Shown in pieces: positions 41,458 through 50,215 of a DNA stretch of 58,099 nt. Position 1 is the first letter of the stretch. Every line of letters starts with the position of its first letter. The notes under the pieces are model-generated. The model did no database searches. It saw nothing but the letters and a program-made list of their open reading frames with translations, and was not told the origin of the DNA. The stretch comes from an uncultured beta proteobacterium (lineage in GTDB: Bacteria; Pseudomonadota; Gammaproteobacteria; Burkholderiales; Burkholderiaceae_C), in NCBI GenBank assembly GCA_903876735.1, contig CAIRAW010000013.1, positions 1-58,099 on the forward strand, read 5' to 3'. Both the position numbers and the translations under genes were made by a program.

Positions 41458-44439
41458 TTATGCCAAATGCTTGCCCACGATTCCGGCCAGTTCGAACATC
41501 GTGACCTGCGGTTTGCCAAAGACGGCCAGCAGCTTGGCGTCGGCATTGATGGCGCGCTTGTTGGCAGCGTCCTGCAAGCCATTGGCCTTGATGTAGTCCC
41601 ACAGCTTCTTGATGACCTGCGGCCGCGCCACCGCCTCGGCACCGATCACGGCGGCCAGGGCGGCGCTGGGCTGCAAACCGGTGCCGGCCGTGGTCTTGCG
41701 CGGCACCTTGGGCTTGACGGTTTTGGCCGCTGTTTTCTTGGCAGCCACCTTGACGGCGGGTTTCTTGACAACTACTTTTTTCGCAGCCACCTTGACCGCA
41801 GCGCCGGCCTTGGCGGCAGCGCTGCCAAAGGTCTTGGCAGCGGTCTTGCGCGGCGGGAACTTGCTCGGCGCAAATTCGAAGCCGACCTTGCCCGCTTCGG
41901 CATCCCAGGCCAGCATGGCCTTGAAACCGCGCCGGGTGCGCATGGAGACAAACTTGTCGAGCAAGTCGGTCTTGCCGCTTTCCAGCAGCTTCGTCATCTG
42001 CTCGCGCGCGATGGGCTGCTGCAGGATGATCTGGCCGCTCTTGAAGTCACAGCTCGGCGTCGGTTGCGCCAGCGTCGGCACCGATTTCTCGCAAACATAG
42101 CTCTTGCCGTGCTCGAACACGGCGCTGGCGCATTTGGGGCAGGCACCGAGTGACTGCTGCGCTTGGAAGTCGATCAGCTCGCCGCTTTCCTCGCCCTTCT
42201 TGTCGTCGCCAAAATCAAACTCGAGCTTGTAGTTCTTGGTTTCCTCGTCGAACTTGATCACCATCTCGGCGGTAAACGGCCAGCCGGCCTTGGAGCGGAA
42301 ACCATCAAGCGGGCCAATCTTGCGATCGCGCAGAAACTGCTCGACTTCGGCGACTTCAAAGGTGCGCCCGGCCGGCGTCTTGCCAAACGAGAAGCCGCAA
42401 CCGTCTTCGGCACCGGACTTGCCGGTGCAGGTGTAGCGTCGGTAGTTTTCCTTGACGATGCCGCCGCAGTTCGGACAGGCGGCTTGCAGCGTGGCGTAGT
42501 CACCGGGAATCGTGTCGCGGTCGTATTCCTTGGCTTTGCGGACCATGCGCTCGGTCATGGCGGCAATCTCGGCCATGAAGGACTCGCGGCTCAGCTTGCC
42601 GTGTTCCATCTGCGCCAGCTTGTACTCCCACTCGCCAGTCAGTTCGGCCTTGGAGAGCTCCTCTACGCCCAGGCCGCGCAGCAGCGTCATCAACTGGAAG
42701 GCCTTGGCCGTGGGGATCAGCTCGCGGCCCTCGCGCAGCATGTATTTTTCGGCGATCAGGCCTTCGATGATGCTCGAGCGCGTCGCTGGCGTGCCCAGGC
42801 CTTTTTCCTGCATGGCCTCGCGCAACTCGTCGTCTTCCACGGTCTTGCCCGCGCCTTCCATGGCGCCGAGCAGGGTGGCTTCCGTATAGCGCGCCGGTGG
42901 CCGGGTCTTGAGTCCCTTGGGGTCGACGGCTTCGGCCTTGACCTGCTCACCCGGTTTGACCGGCACCAGGTTGCCCGGGCTCTTGTCGTCGCCGTCCTTG
43001 ACTTCTTCGGCCGCTTCCTTGCCGTAGATGGCGAGCCACCCGGGCTTGACCAGCACCTTGCCTTCGGTCTTGAAGTTATGCGGCGCCACCGTGGTGATGC
43101 GCGTCGTGATCTGGTACTCGGCGCTCGGGAAGAACACCGCCATGAAGCGGCGCACCACCAGGTCGTAGATCTTCTGTTCGGCTTCGCTCAGGCCATGCGG
43201 CGCCTGCAATGTGGGGATGATGGCAAAGTGATCGCTGACCTTGGCGTTGTCAAAAATGCGCTTGCTCTTGCTGATGTAGTTGCCGGCCAGGGCCGTGCGG
43301 GCGTGCGGCGCCAGGTGCTTCATGTCGCTGCCACCGATCATCTCGAAGGTCTGCTTGACCACCGGCACGTAGTCCTCGGGCAGGGCACGCGAATCGGTAC
43401 GCGGGTAGGTCAGGGCCTTGTGGCGTTCGTACAGACTTTGCGCGATGGAAAGCGTGGTCTTGGCCGAAAAGCCGAACTTGCCATTGGCCTCGCGCTGCAG
43501 CGAGGTCAGGTCGAACAACAGGGGCGAAGCCTGGGTTGTGGGCTTGCTCTCCTCGGTCACGCTGCCGGGCTTGCCACGCACGGCATCGGCAATGGCCTGG
43601 GCTTCGCGCTGGCTCCAGACGCGGTCGGCCTTGAGTTCGGCGTCGACCTCTTCGTTGCCGGCAGCGGCATTGGCCGCGGCGCGCTTCCAGGTGGGGTCGA
43701 ACCACTTGGCGTTGTAGTTACCGGCCTGGGCACCGAACGTGGCGTGTACCTCCCAATAGTCACGGCTGATGAACTTGCGGATTTTTTCTTCGCGCTCCAC
43801 CACCACCGACAGCGTTGGCGTCTGCACGCGGCCCACGGTGGTCAGAAAAAAGCCGCCGTCGCGCGAGTTGAAGGCGGTCATGGCGCGCGTGCCGTTGATG
43901 CCGACCAGCCAGTCAGCCTCGCTGCGGCAGCGTGCGGCGTCGGCCAGCGGCAGCATCTGCTTGTCGCTGCGCAGCGCGTTGAAGCCGTCACGGATGGCTT
44001 GCGGCGTCATGGACTGCAGCCACAGGCGCTGCACCGGCAGCTTGACCTTGCTGTACTGCTGGATCAGGCGAAAGATCAGCTCGCCCTCGCGCCCGGCATC
44101 GCAGGCATTGATGAAGGCGCCGACATCCTTGCGCTTGGCCTGCTTGACGATGGCGTTGAGCCGCGTCTTGGTCTTGTCCATCGGCTTGACGTCGAAGTGC
44201 GGCGGGATCACCGGCAGGTGGGCAAAACTCCACTTGCCGCGCTTGACGTCGAATTCCTCGGGCGCCTGGATTTCCAGCAGATGCCCGACCGCACTGGTAA
44301 CGACGTACTTGTCGTTCTCGAAGTGCTCGTCGTGCTTGTCGAACTTGCCGGCAATGGGCGTGAGCGCCCGCACAATGTCCTGGGCCACCGAAGGTTTCTC
44401 GGCGATGACCAATGTCTTGCTAACCACTGCGTTATTCAT
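41458..44439 (-). CDS. topB: DNA topoisomerase III with lysine-rich tail and SWIB domain
   Basis: This 993-residue type IA topoisomerase passes single strands to relax DNA and resolve recombination or replication intermediates. The Toprim domain has LVIAEKPS and NACDAGREGE, and the catalytic Tyr345 is in ALTYPRTDS. Two C4 zinc fingers follow (CPNCGG at 655 with partner Cys near 671-681, and CPKC at 767 with partners near 783-797). Residues about 858-916 are a histone-H1-like Lys/Ala/Val stretch with about 16 Lys. Residues about 920-993 match a SWIB domain (VIKKLWDYIKANGLQ, FELAGIVGKHL). The start at 44439 is chosen because longer frames translate a simple GC/CA tract. Fusion of topoisomerase to SWIB is known in Chlamydia TopA; here it is on TopB. 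Confidence 0.95.
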   Translation of the reverse strand: MNNAVVSKTLVIAEKPSVAQDIVRALTPIAGKFDKHDEHFENDKYVVTSAVGHLLEIQAPEEFDVKRGKWSFAHLPVIPPHFDVKPMDKTKTRLNAIVKQAKRKDVGAFINACDAGREGELIFRLIQQYSKVKLPVQRLWLQSMTPQAIRDGFNALRSDKQMLPLADAARCRSEADWLVGINGTRAMTAFNSRDGGFFLTTVGRVQTPTLSVVVEREEKIRKFISRDYWEVHATFGAQAGNYNAKWFDPTWKRAAANAAAGNEEVDAELKADRVWSQREAQAIADAVRGKPGSVTEESKPTTQASPLLFDLTSLQREANGKFGFSAKTTLSIAQSLYERHKALTYPRTDSRALPEDYVPVVKQTFEMIGGSDMKHLAPHARTALAGNYISKSKRIFDNAKVSDHFAIIPTLQAPHGLSEAEQKIYDLVVRRFMAVFFPSAEYQITTRITTVAPHNFKTEGKVLVKPGWLAIYGKEAAEEVKDGDDKSPGNLVPVKPGEQVKAEAVDPKGLKTRPPARYTEATLLGAMEGAGKTVEDDELREAMQEKGLGTPATRSSIIEGLIAEKYMLREGRELIPTAKAFQLMTLLRGLGVEELSKAELTGEWEYKLAQMEHGKLSRESFMAEIAAMTERMVRKAKEYDRDTIPGDYATLQAACPNCGGIVKENYRRYTCTGKSGAEDGCGFSFGKTPAGRTFEVAEVEQFLRDRKIGPLDGFRSKAGWPFTAEMVIKFDEETKNYKLEFDFGDDKKGEESGELIDFQAQQSLGACPKCASAVFEHGKSYVCEKSVPTLAQPTPSCDFKSGQIILQQPIAREQMTKLLESGKTDLLDKFVSMRTRRGFKAMLAWDAEAGKVGFEFAPSKFPPRKTAAKTFGSAAAKAGAAVKVAAKKVVVKKPAVKVAAKKTAAKTVKPKVPRKTTAGTGLQPSAALAAVIGAEAVARPQVIKKLWDYIKANGLQDAANKRAINADAKLLAVFGKPQVTMFELAGIVGKHLA

Positions 44440-44543
44440 CTGACTACAATCCCTGTTCTCGCGGGCGCACGGGCGCACGCATATGCACGTGAGCGCGCAC
44501 ACACACGCGCCCATACGAGTTCACCATACCAAATTTTTCAGAC
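44440..44543. promoter_or_regulatory. Divergent topB-SET region with Z-DNA-prone tract
   Basis: This 104-bp gap holds both promoters. Bases 44473-44491 and 44493-44510 are strictly alternating purine-pyrimidine, with only one break, and rich in CG/CA steps, the best B-to-Z forming type of sequence. It lies beside a topoisomerase gene, where supercoiling feedback is plausible. No -10/-35 was confidently placed. Confidence 0.55.
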
Positions 44544-45023
44544 GTGTCCAAAAAACCTGCCATCGACAGCGGTCGCCGCATTCAAACCCGCCGCTCCGGT
44601 GTACATGGAAAAGGCGTGTTTGCGCTGCAGGACATTGCCGAAGGCGAAACCCTGATCGAGTACGTGGGCGAAGTCATCAGCTGGCCCGAAGCGCAGGAGC
44701 GCCACCCGCACGACCCTAGCGACCCGAATCACACTTTTTATTTTCACCTCAACGAGAGCCACGTCATCGACGCCTTGGTTGGCGGCAACTCGTCGCGCTG
44801 GATCAACCACGCCTGCGACCCGAACTGCGAGGCCGATGAACAGGACGGCCGCATCTTCATCAAAGCCCTGCGCAACATCCGTGCTGGCGAAGAACTCAGC
44901 TACGACTACGGCCTGATCATCGATAGCCGCTACACGCCCAAGCTCAAAGCCGAGTACCCGTGCTGGTGTGGCGCAAAAGTTTGCCGCGGCACCCTCCTGG
45001 CCCCCAAGCGCGGACGCCGCTGA
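44544..45023 (+). CDS. SET-domain protein lysine methyltransferase
   Basis: This 159-residue protein has a full SET domain: HGKGVFALQDIAEGETLIEY, RWINHACDPNCEA (residues 85-97, SAM/substrate site), EELSYDYG (117-123), and a post-SET cysteine cluster PCWCGAKVC (139-147). It should transfer methyl groups from SAM to protein lysines. It starts with GTG and has no clear Shine-Dalgarno. It lies divergent to topB with its Lys-rich tail; birA follows seven bases later. Eukaryotic-looking SET proteins are known in several bacteria, where some methylate histone-like proteins. Confidence 0.92.
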   Translation: MSKKPAIDSGRRIQTRRSGVHGKGVFALQDIAEGETLIEYVGEVISWPEAQERHPHDPSDPNHTFYFHLNESHVIDALVGGNSSRWINHACDPNCEADEQDGRIFIKALRNIRAGEELSYDYGLIIDSRYTPKLKAEYPCWCGAKVCRGTLLAPKRGRR

Positions 45024-45029
45024 GACCCG

Positions 45030-45800
45030 ATGGCCACGTCCCTGCACTGGCCCGCTGAGGCGATCTGGGAGGCTGTTGTGACGGACCTGCCGGGCTTCAG
45101 CGTTGAAGTGCTGACGCAGATTGATTCCAGCAATTCCGAGCTGATGCGCCGCGCCCGCGCCGGCCAGCACGACCCCGTGCTGCTGGTGGCCGAGCAGCAA
45201 AGCGCCGGTCGTGGCCGGATGGGACGCCAATGGTTCAGCGGCGAGGGCGGCATTTCCAGCCTCAGCTTTTCCCTGGGTCTGCCCCTGAAGCCACAAGACT
45301 GGTCCGGCTTGTCGCTGGCGGTTGGCCTCAGCATCGCGCGCAGCCTGCATCCCGACTTGCGCCTGAAGTGGCCCAACGACCTCTGGTGGCGCGGGCGCAA
45401 GCTCGCCGGCATCCTGATTGAGACAGCCAGCCTGGGCGACAGCCGCTATTTGGTGGTGGGCGTGGGCATCAACATCGCGCAACCCCAGGCCACCGGTTTG
45501 GCGACGCCACCGGCCTGGCTACAGGAAGTGCTGCCCGGCATCGACGCGGCGCAGGCTTTGCAGCGCGTCGCCGCGCCGCTGGTACAGGCCATCCAGACCT
45601 TCGAGCAAAAGGGATTTCAGCCGTTTCAAGCTGCGTTCAATGAATGCGACGCCTTAAGCGCGACCGCGGTCACGCTCAGCGACGGCACGACCGGCATCGC
45701 GCAGGGCGTTGACGGCAACGGCTCCCTGCGGGTGCAGACCGCGCAGGGCCTGAAACTGATCAGCAGCTCGGAGGTCAGCGTGCGAGCGCTGGCCCTTTGA
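45030..45800 (+). CDS. birA: Biotin-[acetyl-CoA-carboxylase] ligase, no HTH
   Basis: This 256-residue enzyme activates biotin with ATP and attaches it to the BCCP subunit of acetyl-CoA carboxylase. The biotinyl-AMP loop GRGRMGRQW is at residues 60-68, KWPNDL at 113-118, and KLAGILIE follows; the C-terminal small SH3-like domain is present. The N-terminal DNA-binding domain of E. coli BirA is missing, so this is a class-I ligase without repressor function. It follows the SET gene by six bases. Confidence 0.94.
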   Translation: MATSLHWPAEAIWEAVVTDLPGFSVEVLTQIDSSNSELMRRARAGQHDPVLLVAEQQSAGRGRMGRQWFSGEGGISSLSFSLGLPLKPQDWSGLSLAVGLSIARSLHPDLRLKWPNDLWWRGRKLAGILIETASLGDSRYLVVGVGINIAQPQATGLATPPAWLQEVLPGIDAAQALQRVAAPLVQAIQTFEQKGFQPFQAAFNECDALSATAVTLSDGTTGIAQGVDGNGSLRVQTAQGLKLISSSEVSVRALAL

Positions 45801-45823
45801 TCCCACCCCAGAAAGCCATCCCC

Positions 45824-46234
45824 ATGCTGCGCTTGTTTGTCCTGATTCTGCTGCTGCTCAACAGCCTGTATTTCGCCTGGTCACACGGGTTTTTGTCCGA
45901 GCTCGGACTGGCGCCGGAGCAACAAACCGAACCGCGCCGCTTGCAACAACAGATTCAGCCAGAAGCGCTGCGCCTGCTTTCGCCGCAGGAATTGACTGAA
46001 GCCCAGGCGCCCAAAGCGCCAGAGTGCCTGCAGGCCGGACCTTTTAGCGAAGCGCAGAGCACGCTTTTGCGCGCGACTCTGGCCTCGACCATGCCACCGG
46101 GCTCCTGGACGCTGGAGGGCTTGAAGGGTCAGGCTGTGATGCTGCGAGTGCCGCGCGCCGACGATGAGCAGCGCGCCCGGCTCGACGAGATCAAAGCCGC
46201 ACTGGCGAATCAGCCGCTCAGCCCCTGTCCGTAG
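45824..46234 (+). CDS. SPOR-like membrane-anchored protein
   Basis: This 136-residue protein has one N-terminal transmembrane helix (about 3-20). A Pro/Gln/Glu-rich linker follows, then a C-terminal segment ECLQAGPFSEAQSTLLRATL...VMLRVPRADDEQRARL that resembles the SPOR peptidoglycan-binding fold. ATG 45824 is preferred over an upstream TTG. It follows birA as in many Burkholderiales. The 3' end overlaps the convergent kinase gene by 17 bases. Confidence 0.75.
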   Translation: MLRLFVLILLLLNSLYFAWSHGFLSELGLAPEQQTEPRRLQQQIQPEALRLLSPQELTEAQAPKAPECLQAGPFSEAQSTLLRATLASTMPPGSWTLEGLKGQAVMLRVPRADDEQRARLDEIKAALANQPLSPCP

Positions 46235-47684
46235 ACAAGGCGGTCTTGCCCGATTCGGCCGTAAAGCGCACGGTGAAGCGGGCCCCCGGCGGCGGCGGCC
46301 CGGCGCGCGTATCTTCGACCGCAACGGTGGCGCTGTGCAGATGGGCGATTTCCATGACGATGCGCAGGCCCAGGCCGGAGCCATCGACCTCTGTGCCCAG
46401 GGCGCGGTAAAACGGCTGAAAAATCAGCTCACGCTCGGCAACGGGAACGCCGGGCCCGGAGTCTTCTACCTGCAACACCAGGGTCTTGCCAAAGGGATCG
46501 GTCAACACCCGTGCGGTGATCACACCCTGCTTGTCAGCGCTCGAGGGCGTGTAGTTGATGGCGTTGTCGACCAGGTTGCGGATCAGTTCCTTGAGCAGCG
46601 TGGGATTGCCTGCCAGTTGTCCGCCATCGGCGCCGGGCTGAGTACCCTCATAACCCAGGTCGATATGTTTCTCCAGCGCCCGTGGCACGCAGTCGCGCAC
46701 CACGGAGATCGTTAAATCCGCCAGATCGCAGCTCACGCGCGGCATGGCCGACCCGCTGCTCTCGGCCCGCGCCAATGCCAGCAACTGGTTTACGGTATGG
46801 GTGGCACGGATGCTCGAGCGCCCGATCTGGCGCAGCGACTGTTTCAGTTCGTCGGTATTGGCGCCTTCGCGCTGCGCCAGATCCGCCTGCATGCGCAAAC
46901 CGGCCAGCGGCGTTTTGAGCTGGTGAGCTGCGTCGGCCAGGAAGCGTTTCTGGGTTGCGATGGACTCCTTGAGCCGCATCAGGAGGTCGTTGACCGAGGA
47001 CACCAGGGGCACGACCTCGAGTGGCACCGCCTGCGCATCGATCGGGCTCAGGTCGTCGGGTTTTCGCGCGCGGATGCGCTCTTCGAGCCGGTTCAGCGGC
47101 TTGATGGCCTGCACCAGCGCCAGCCATACCAGCAGCACGGCCATTGGCAGGATCACGAACTGCGGCAGCATCACGCCCTTGACAATTTCCGTCGCCAGGA
47201 CGGATCGCTTTTCCATGGTTTCGGCAACCTGCACCAGGGCCGGTCGGGCGTTGGGCAAGGCCAGCTTGACCCAGGTGTAGGCGATCTTGACATCGACGCC
47301 GTGGACTTCGGCGTCGCGCAGGTGAACTTCGCCAAAAAAAGCCTTTTCGTCCTCAGCCGGCAAGGGCAGATCGCGTTCGCCACTGAGAAACTCGCCGCGC
47401 GCGCCCAGCACTTGGTAGTAAACGGTGTCGGAGTCATCCGCGCGCAACAGTTCGCGCGCCGGCAGCGGAAGGTTGAATTGGACCCGGTTGTTGCTGACGA
47501 TGACCAATTGAGCCAGCGCCCCGGCGTTGTATTCGAGCGCCCGGTCAAACGGCTTGCCGGCAATGTTCTGGGCCACCAGCCAGGTCAGGACCAGGCTGAT
47601 CGGCCACAGCAGCAGCATGGGCGTAAGCATCCAGTCCAGGATTTCCCCGAACAGTGAGCGCTGCTCATGGTGGAAGATGTTCAC
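46218..47684 (-). CDS. Sensor histidine kinase (TctE-like)
   Basis: This 488-residue kinase has two transmembrane segments (about 20-38 and 170-192) flanking a periplasmic domain of the 2CSK_N type (KPFDRALEYNAGALAQLV). HisKA carries His254 in ADAAHQLKTPL. The HATPase has NLVDNAINYTPSS, EDSGPGVP and GSGLGLRIV. It starts with GTG. TctE kinases with TctD regulators usually control uptake of citrate or other carboxylates, but no transporter is adjacent here. It follows its regulator by 17 bases. Confidence 0.92.
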   Translation of the reverse strand: MNIFHHEQRSLFGEILDWMLTPMLLLWPISLVLTWLVAQNIAGKPFDRALEYNAGALAQLVIVSNNRVQFNLPLPARELLRADDSDTVYYQVLGARGEFLSGERDLPLPAEDEKAFFGEVHLRDAEVHGVDVKIAYTWVKLALPNARPALVQVAETMEKRSVLATEIVKGVMLPQFVILPMAVLLVWLALVQAIKPLNRLEERIRARKPDDLSPIDAQAVPLEVVPLVSSVNDLLMRLKESIATQKRFLADAAHQLKTPLAGLRMQADLAQREGANTDELKQSLRQIGRSSIRATHTVNQLLALARAESSGSAMPRVSCDLADLTISVVRDCVPRALEKHIDLGYEGTQPGADGGQLAGNPTLLKELIRNLVDNAINYTPSSADKQGVITARVLTDPFGKTLVLQVEDSGPGVPVAERELIFQPFYRALGTEVDGSGLGLRIVMEIAHLHSATVAVEDTRAGPPPPGARFTVRFTAESGKTALSTDRG

Positions 47685-47701
47685 GAACTAAGCGGCGCCC
47701 T

Positions 47702-48376
47702 TTAATTCGGGATCTTCTCGAGACAATAGCCCAGGCCGCGGACCGTGGCGATGCGCACCGGACCTTTCTCGATCTTCTTGCGCAGCCGGTGTATGTAGAC
47801 CTCGATGGCATTGTTGCTGACCTCTTCACCCCATTCGCACAGGCGCTCCACCAACTGGTCTTTGCTGACCAGACGGCCGGCGCGCTGCAGCAGAACCTCG
47901 AGCAGGCCCAGTTCGCGCGCCGACAGTTCGACCATGACACCGTCGATGGTGGCAACGCGGCCCGACTGGTCATAAATCAGCGGCCCATGCTTGATCGTGC
48001 TGCTGGCCGTTCCCATGCCACGCCGGCCCAGGGCGCGAACGCGCGCTTCGAGTTCCTGCAGGCTGAACGGTTTGGCCATGTAGTCGTCGGCCCCATAGTC
48101 GAGGCCTTTGACGCGCTCATCAACGCTGTCAGCCGCCGTCAGGATCAACACCGGCAGGGACGAGCCCCTGGCGCGCAGCTTTTTCAGCACTTCCAGGCCG
48201 TGCATTTTGGGCAATCCCAGGTCCAGAATCACCAGATCAAACTCGGTGTTGGTCATGAGGGCGGCATCGGCCTCGGACCCGCTGGCCACGTGATCAACCG
48301 CGGCACCTGAACTGCGCAGCGTGCGCAGCAAGCCGTCGGCCAGGACCTGGTCATCTTCAACAATCAGAATTCGCAT
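47702..48376 (-). CDS. OmpR-family response regulator (TctD-like)
   Basis: This 224-residue regulator has a receiver with phospho-acceptor Asp52 (LVILDLGLPKMHG), the acidic VEDD pair and Lys in MAKPFS. The winged-helix domain contains EVYIHRLRKKIEKGPVRIATVRGLGYCL. It is first gene of the pair with the TctE-like kinase. The ATG at 48376 starts the standard MRILIVEDD sequence; a longer frame is not conserved-looking. Confidence 0.93.
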   Translation of the reverse strand: MRILIVEDDQVLADGLLRTLRSSGAAVDHVASGSEADAALMTNTEFDLVILDLGLPKMHGLEVLKKLRARGSSLPVLILTAADSVDERVKGLDYGADDYMAKPFSLQELEARVRALGRRGMGTASSTIKHGPLIYDQSGRVATIDGVMVELSARELGLLEVLLQRAGRLVSKDQLVERLCEWGEEVSNNAIEVYIHRLRKKIEKGPVRIATVRGLGYCLEKIPN

Positions 48377-48472
48377 GTCTGTCTCCAATGTGGGCAAAGG
48401 CCGGCAACGGTTTTCTTATTCGTCCCATTCTAGGCGGACCCGCTCGAATCGGCACAACAGTGGCACATGATG

Positions 48473-48955
48473 TCAGGCAGCGTACGCTTCCAGGCCGATT
48501 GCCACGACAGTGGCAATTTCGGCCCCGACGGCAGCCTGAAACTCGGCCTCGGCCTGGGCCACGGCCTGGCCAAAGGCCTGCAGCCAGCTCAGCCCGATCG
48601 GCGTGAAGACGATGCAGCGCGCGCGCGCATCGCGGGCGTCGGCCGAGCGGCTGACCAGACCCCAGGCCTCGCATTCCTGCACCAACTTGCCCATCGCCTG
48701 CTTGCTCACGCCAGCGCGCCGGGCCAAGTCGGTCAGGCGCGAACCTTCGAGCGCCAGATGGCGCGTGATGTGGATGTGCGAGGCCGTCAGGCGTCCGCGC
48801 GCGGCCAGGTTGGACAAGGCCAGCGGCACCTCGTCGTTGTGTGCCATCAGGGACAGGACGCGCGCATCAAAGCGCTGCTGGGAGGCGCCCAGCCAGTAGC
48901 CCAAGTGGGCTTGGCGCCAGCCCAGATCCGGCTTGCGTGGGGTGGTTTTTTCCAT
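48473..48955 (-). CDS. MarR-family transcriptional regulator
   Basis: This 160-residue protein has the MarR winged-helix pattern: LTDLARRAGVSKQAMGKLVQ as the recognition helix region and SADARDARARCIVFTPIG as the wing. It is divergent from recA, so its own promoter lies in the recA upstream region. The ligand and target genes are unknown. The region ahead contains three ACC steps at nine-base spacing (ACCAAA-TTG-ACCAAA-ATA-ACC), which could be its operator. Confidence 0.88.
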   Translation of the reverse strand: MEKTTPRKPDLGWRQAHLGYWLGASQQRFDARVLSLMAHNDEVPLALSNLAARGRLTASHIHITRHLALEGSRLTDLARRAGVSKQAMGKLVQECEAWGLVSRSADARDARARCIVFTPIGLSWLQAFGQAVAQAEAEFQAAVGAEIATVVAIGLEAYAA

Positions 48956-48992
48956 CGTCCAAATAGTAAACCAAATTGACCAAAATAACCGT

Positions 48993-49037
48993 TTGTAGAT
49001 TTCAATACTTCCACTAAACTACTGTCTAAGCATCCAG
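48993..49037 (+). promoter_or_regulatory. recA promoter with near-consensus LexA box
   Basis: TTGTAG (48993-48998) and TAAACT (49015-49020), 16-bp spacer, form a plausible promoter. CTGT-CTAAGCAT-CCAG (49022-49037) matches the CTGT-N8-ACAG SOS box except for one base, directly after the -10. A good AGGAG precedes the recA ATG further down. Confidence 0.6.
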
Positions 49038-49097
49038 CCTGTTGATAAAGACAGACGGTGCGGCAGATTCAATCCAACGCCATTCAAGGAGCCCCAA

Positions 49098-50198
49098 ATG
49101 GACGCAAACGTCAAAGCCCCCACCCCCGCCAACAGTGAAAAAGCCAAAGCCCTGCAAGTCGCCCTGGCCCAGATCGAAAAGCAGTTCGGCAAGGGCACCA
49201 TCATGCGGCTGGGCGAGGGCGAGGTCATCGAGGACATCCAGGTGGTCTCTACCGGTTCACTCGGCCTGGACATCGCCCTGGGCGTCGGAGGCTTGCCGCG
49301 CGGGCGGGTGGTTGAAATCTACGGCCCGGAATCGTCTGGCAAAACAACGCTGACCCTGCAGGTGATTGCCGAGATGCAAAAAGTGGGCGGCCAGTGCGCC
49401 TTCATCGACGCCGAACACGCACTGGACATCCAGTACGCGCAAAACCTGGGCGTGAATCTGCAAGACTTGCTGATCAGCCAACCCGACACCGGCGAGCAGG
49501 CGCTTGAAATCGTGGACAGCCTGGTGCGCTCGGGCGCGGTCGATCTGATCGTGGTCGATTCCGTCGCCGCGCTGACCCCGAAGGCCGAACTTGAAGGCGA
49601 AATGGGCGACTCGCTGCCGGGTTTGCAGGCCCGTTTGATGAGCCAGGCCCTGCGCAAGCTGACCGCCCACATCAAGAAGACCAACTGCATGGTCATCTTC
49701 ATCAACCAGATCCGCATGAAGATCGGCGTCATGTTCGGCTCGCCTGAGACCACCACCGGCGGCAATGCGCTCAAGTTCTACGCATCCGTGCGCCTGGACA
49801 TCCGCCGCACCGGTACCATCAAGAAAGGTGACGAAGCGATCGGCAACGAAACCAAGGTCAAGGTCGTCAAGAACAAGGTGGCACCACCCTTCAAGACCGC
49901 CGAGTTCGACATCCTGTTTGGCGAGGGCATCAGCCGCCAGGGCGAAATCATCGACATGGGCGTGACCGCCAACATCCTGGACAAGTCGGGCGCCTGGTAC
50001 GCCTACAACGGCGAAAAAATCGGCCAGGGCCGTGACAACGCACGCGAATTCCTGCGCGAAAACCCGGATCTCTCGCACGAGATCGAAAACAAGGTCCGTG
50101 CCTCGCTGGGCATTCCCCTGCTGCCGGAAACCGCAACGGCCGAGCCTGAGGCCAAGGCCAAGGCGGCGGGCAAGAAGGCCGTCCCGGCGGCTGCCTGA
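49098..50198 (+). CDS. recA: Recombinase RecA
   Basis: This 366-residue protein forms the ATP-dependent filament for homologous pairing and triggers LexA cleavage in the SOS response. Walker A GPESSGKT is at residues 76-83, with [10 protein letters not shown] as Walker [15 protein letters not shown] and [14 protein letters not shown] are RecA signatures. A short Ala/Lys/Glu tail closes the protein. AGGAG lies upstream. recX follows after 17 bases. Confidence 0.98.
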   Translation: MDANVKAPTPANSEKAKALQVALAQIEKQFGKGTIMRLGEGEVIEDIQVVSTGSLGLDIALGVGGLPRGRVVEIYGPESSGKTTLTLQVIAEMQKVGGQCAFIDAEHALDIQYAQNLGVNLQDLLISQPDTGEQALEIVDSLVRSGAVDLIVVDSVAALTPKAELEGEMGDSLPGLQARLMSQALRKLTAHIKKTNCMVIFINQIRMKIGVMFGSPETTTGGNALKFYASVRLDIRRTGTIKKGDEAIGNETKVKVVKNKVAPPFKTAEFDILFGEGISRQGEIIDMGVTANILDKSGAWYAYNGEKIGQGRDNAREFLRENPDLSHEIENKVRASLGIPLLPETATAEPEAKAKAAGKKAVPAAA

Positions 50199-50215
50199 TT
50201 CAAACGCAGCGCACC

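Noticed and set aside
44440..44514. N-terminal extension of topB (start near 44514)
   Set aside because: The extra 25 codons only translate the simple GC/CA tract and give a Cys-rich peptide not seen in topoisomerases.
42163..44655. 830-codon open frame opposite topB
   Set aside because: Antisense shadow of topB; it runs through the Z-DNA-prone tract and has no conserved motif.
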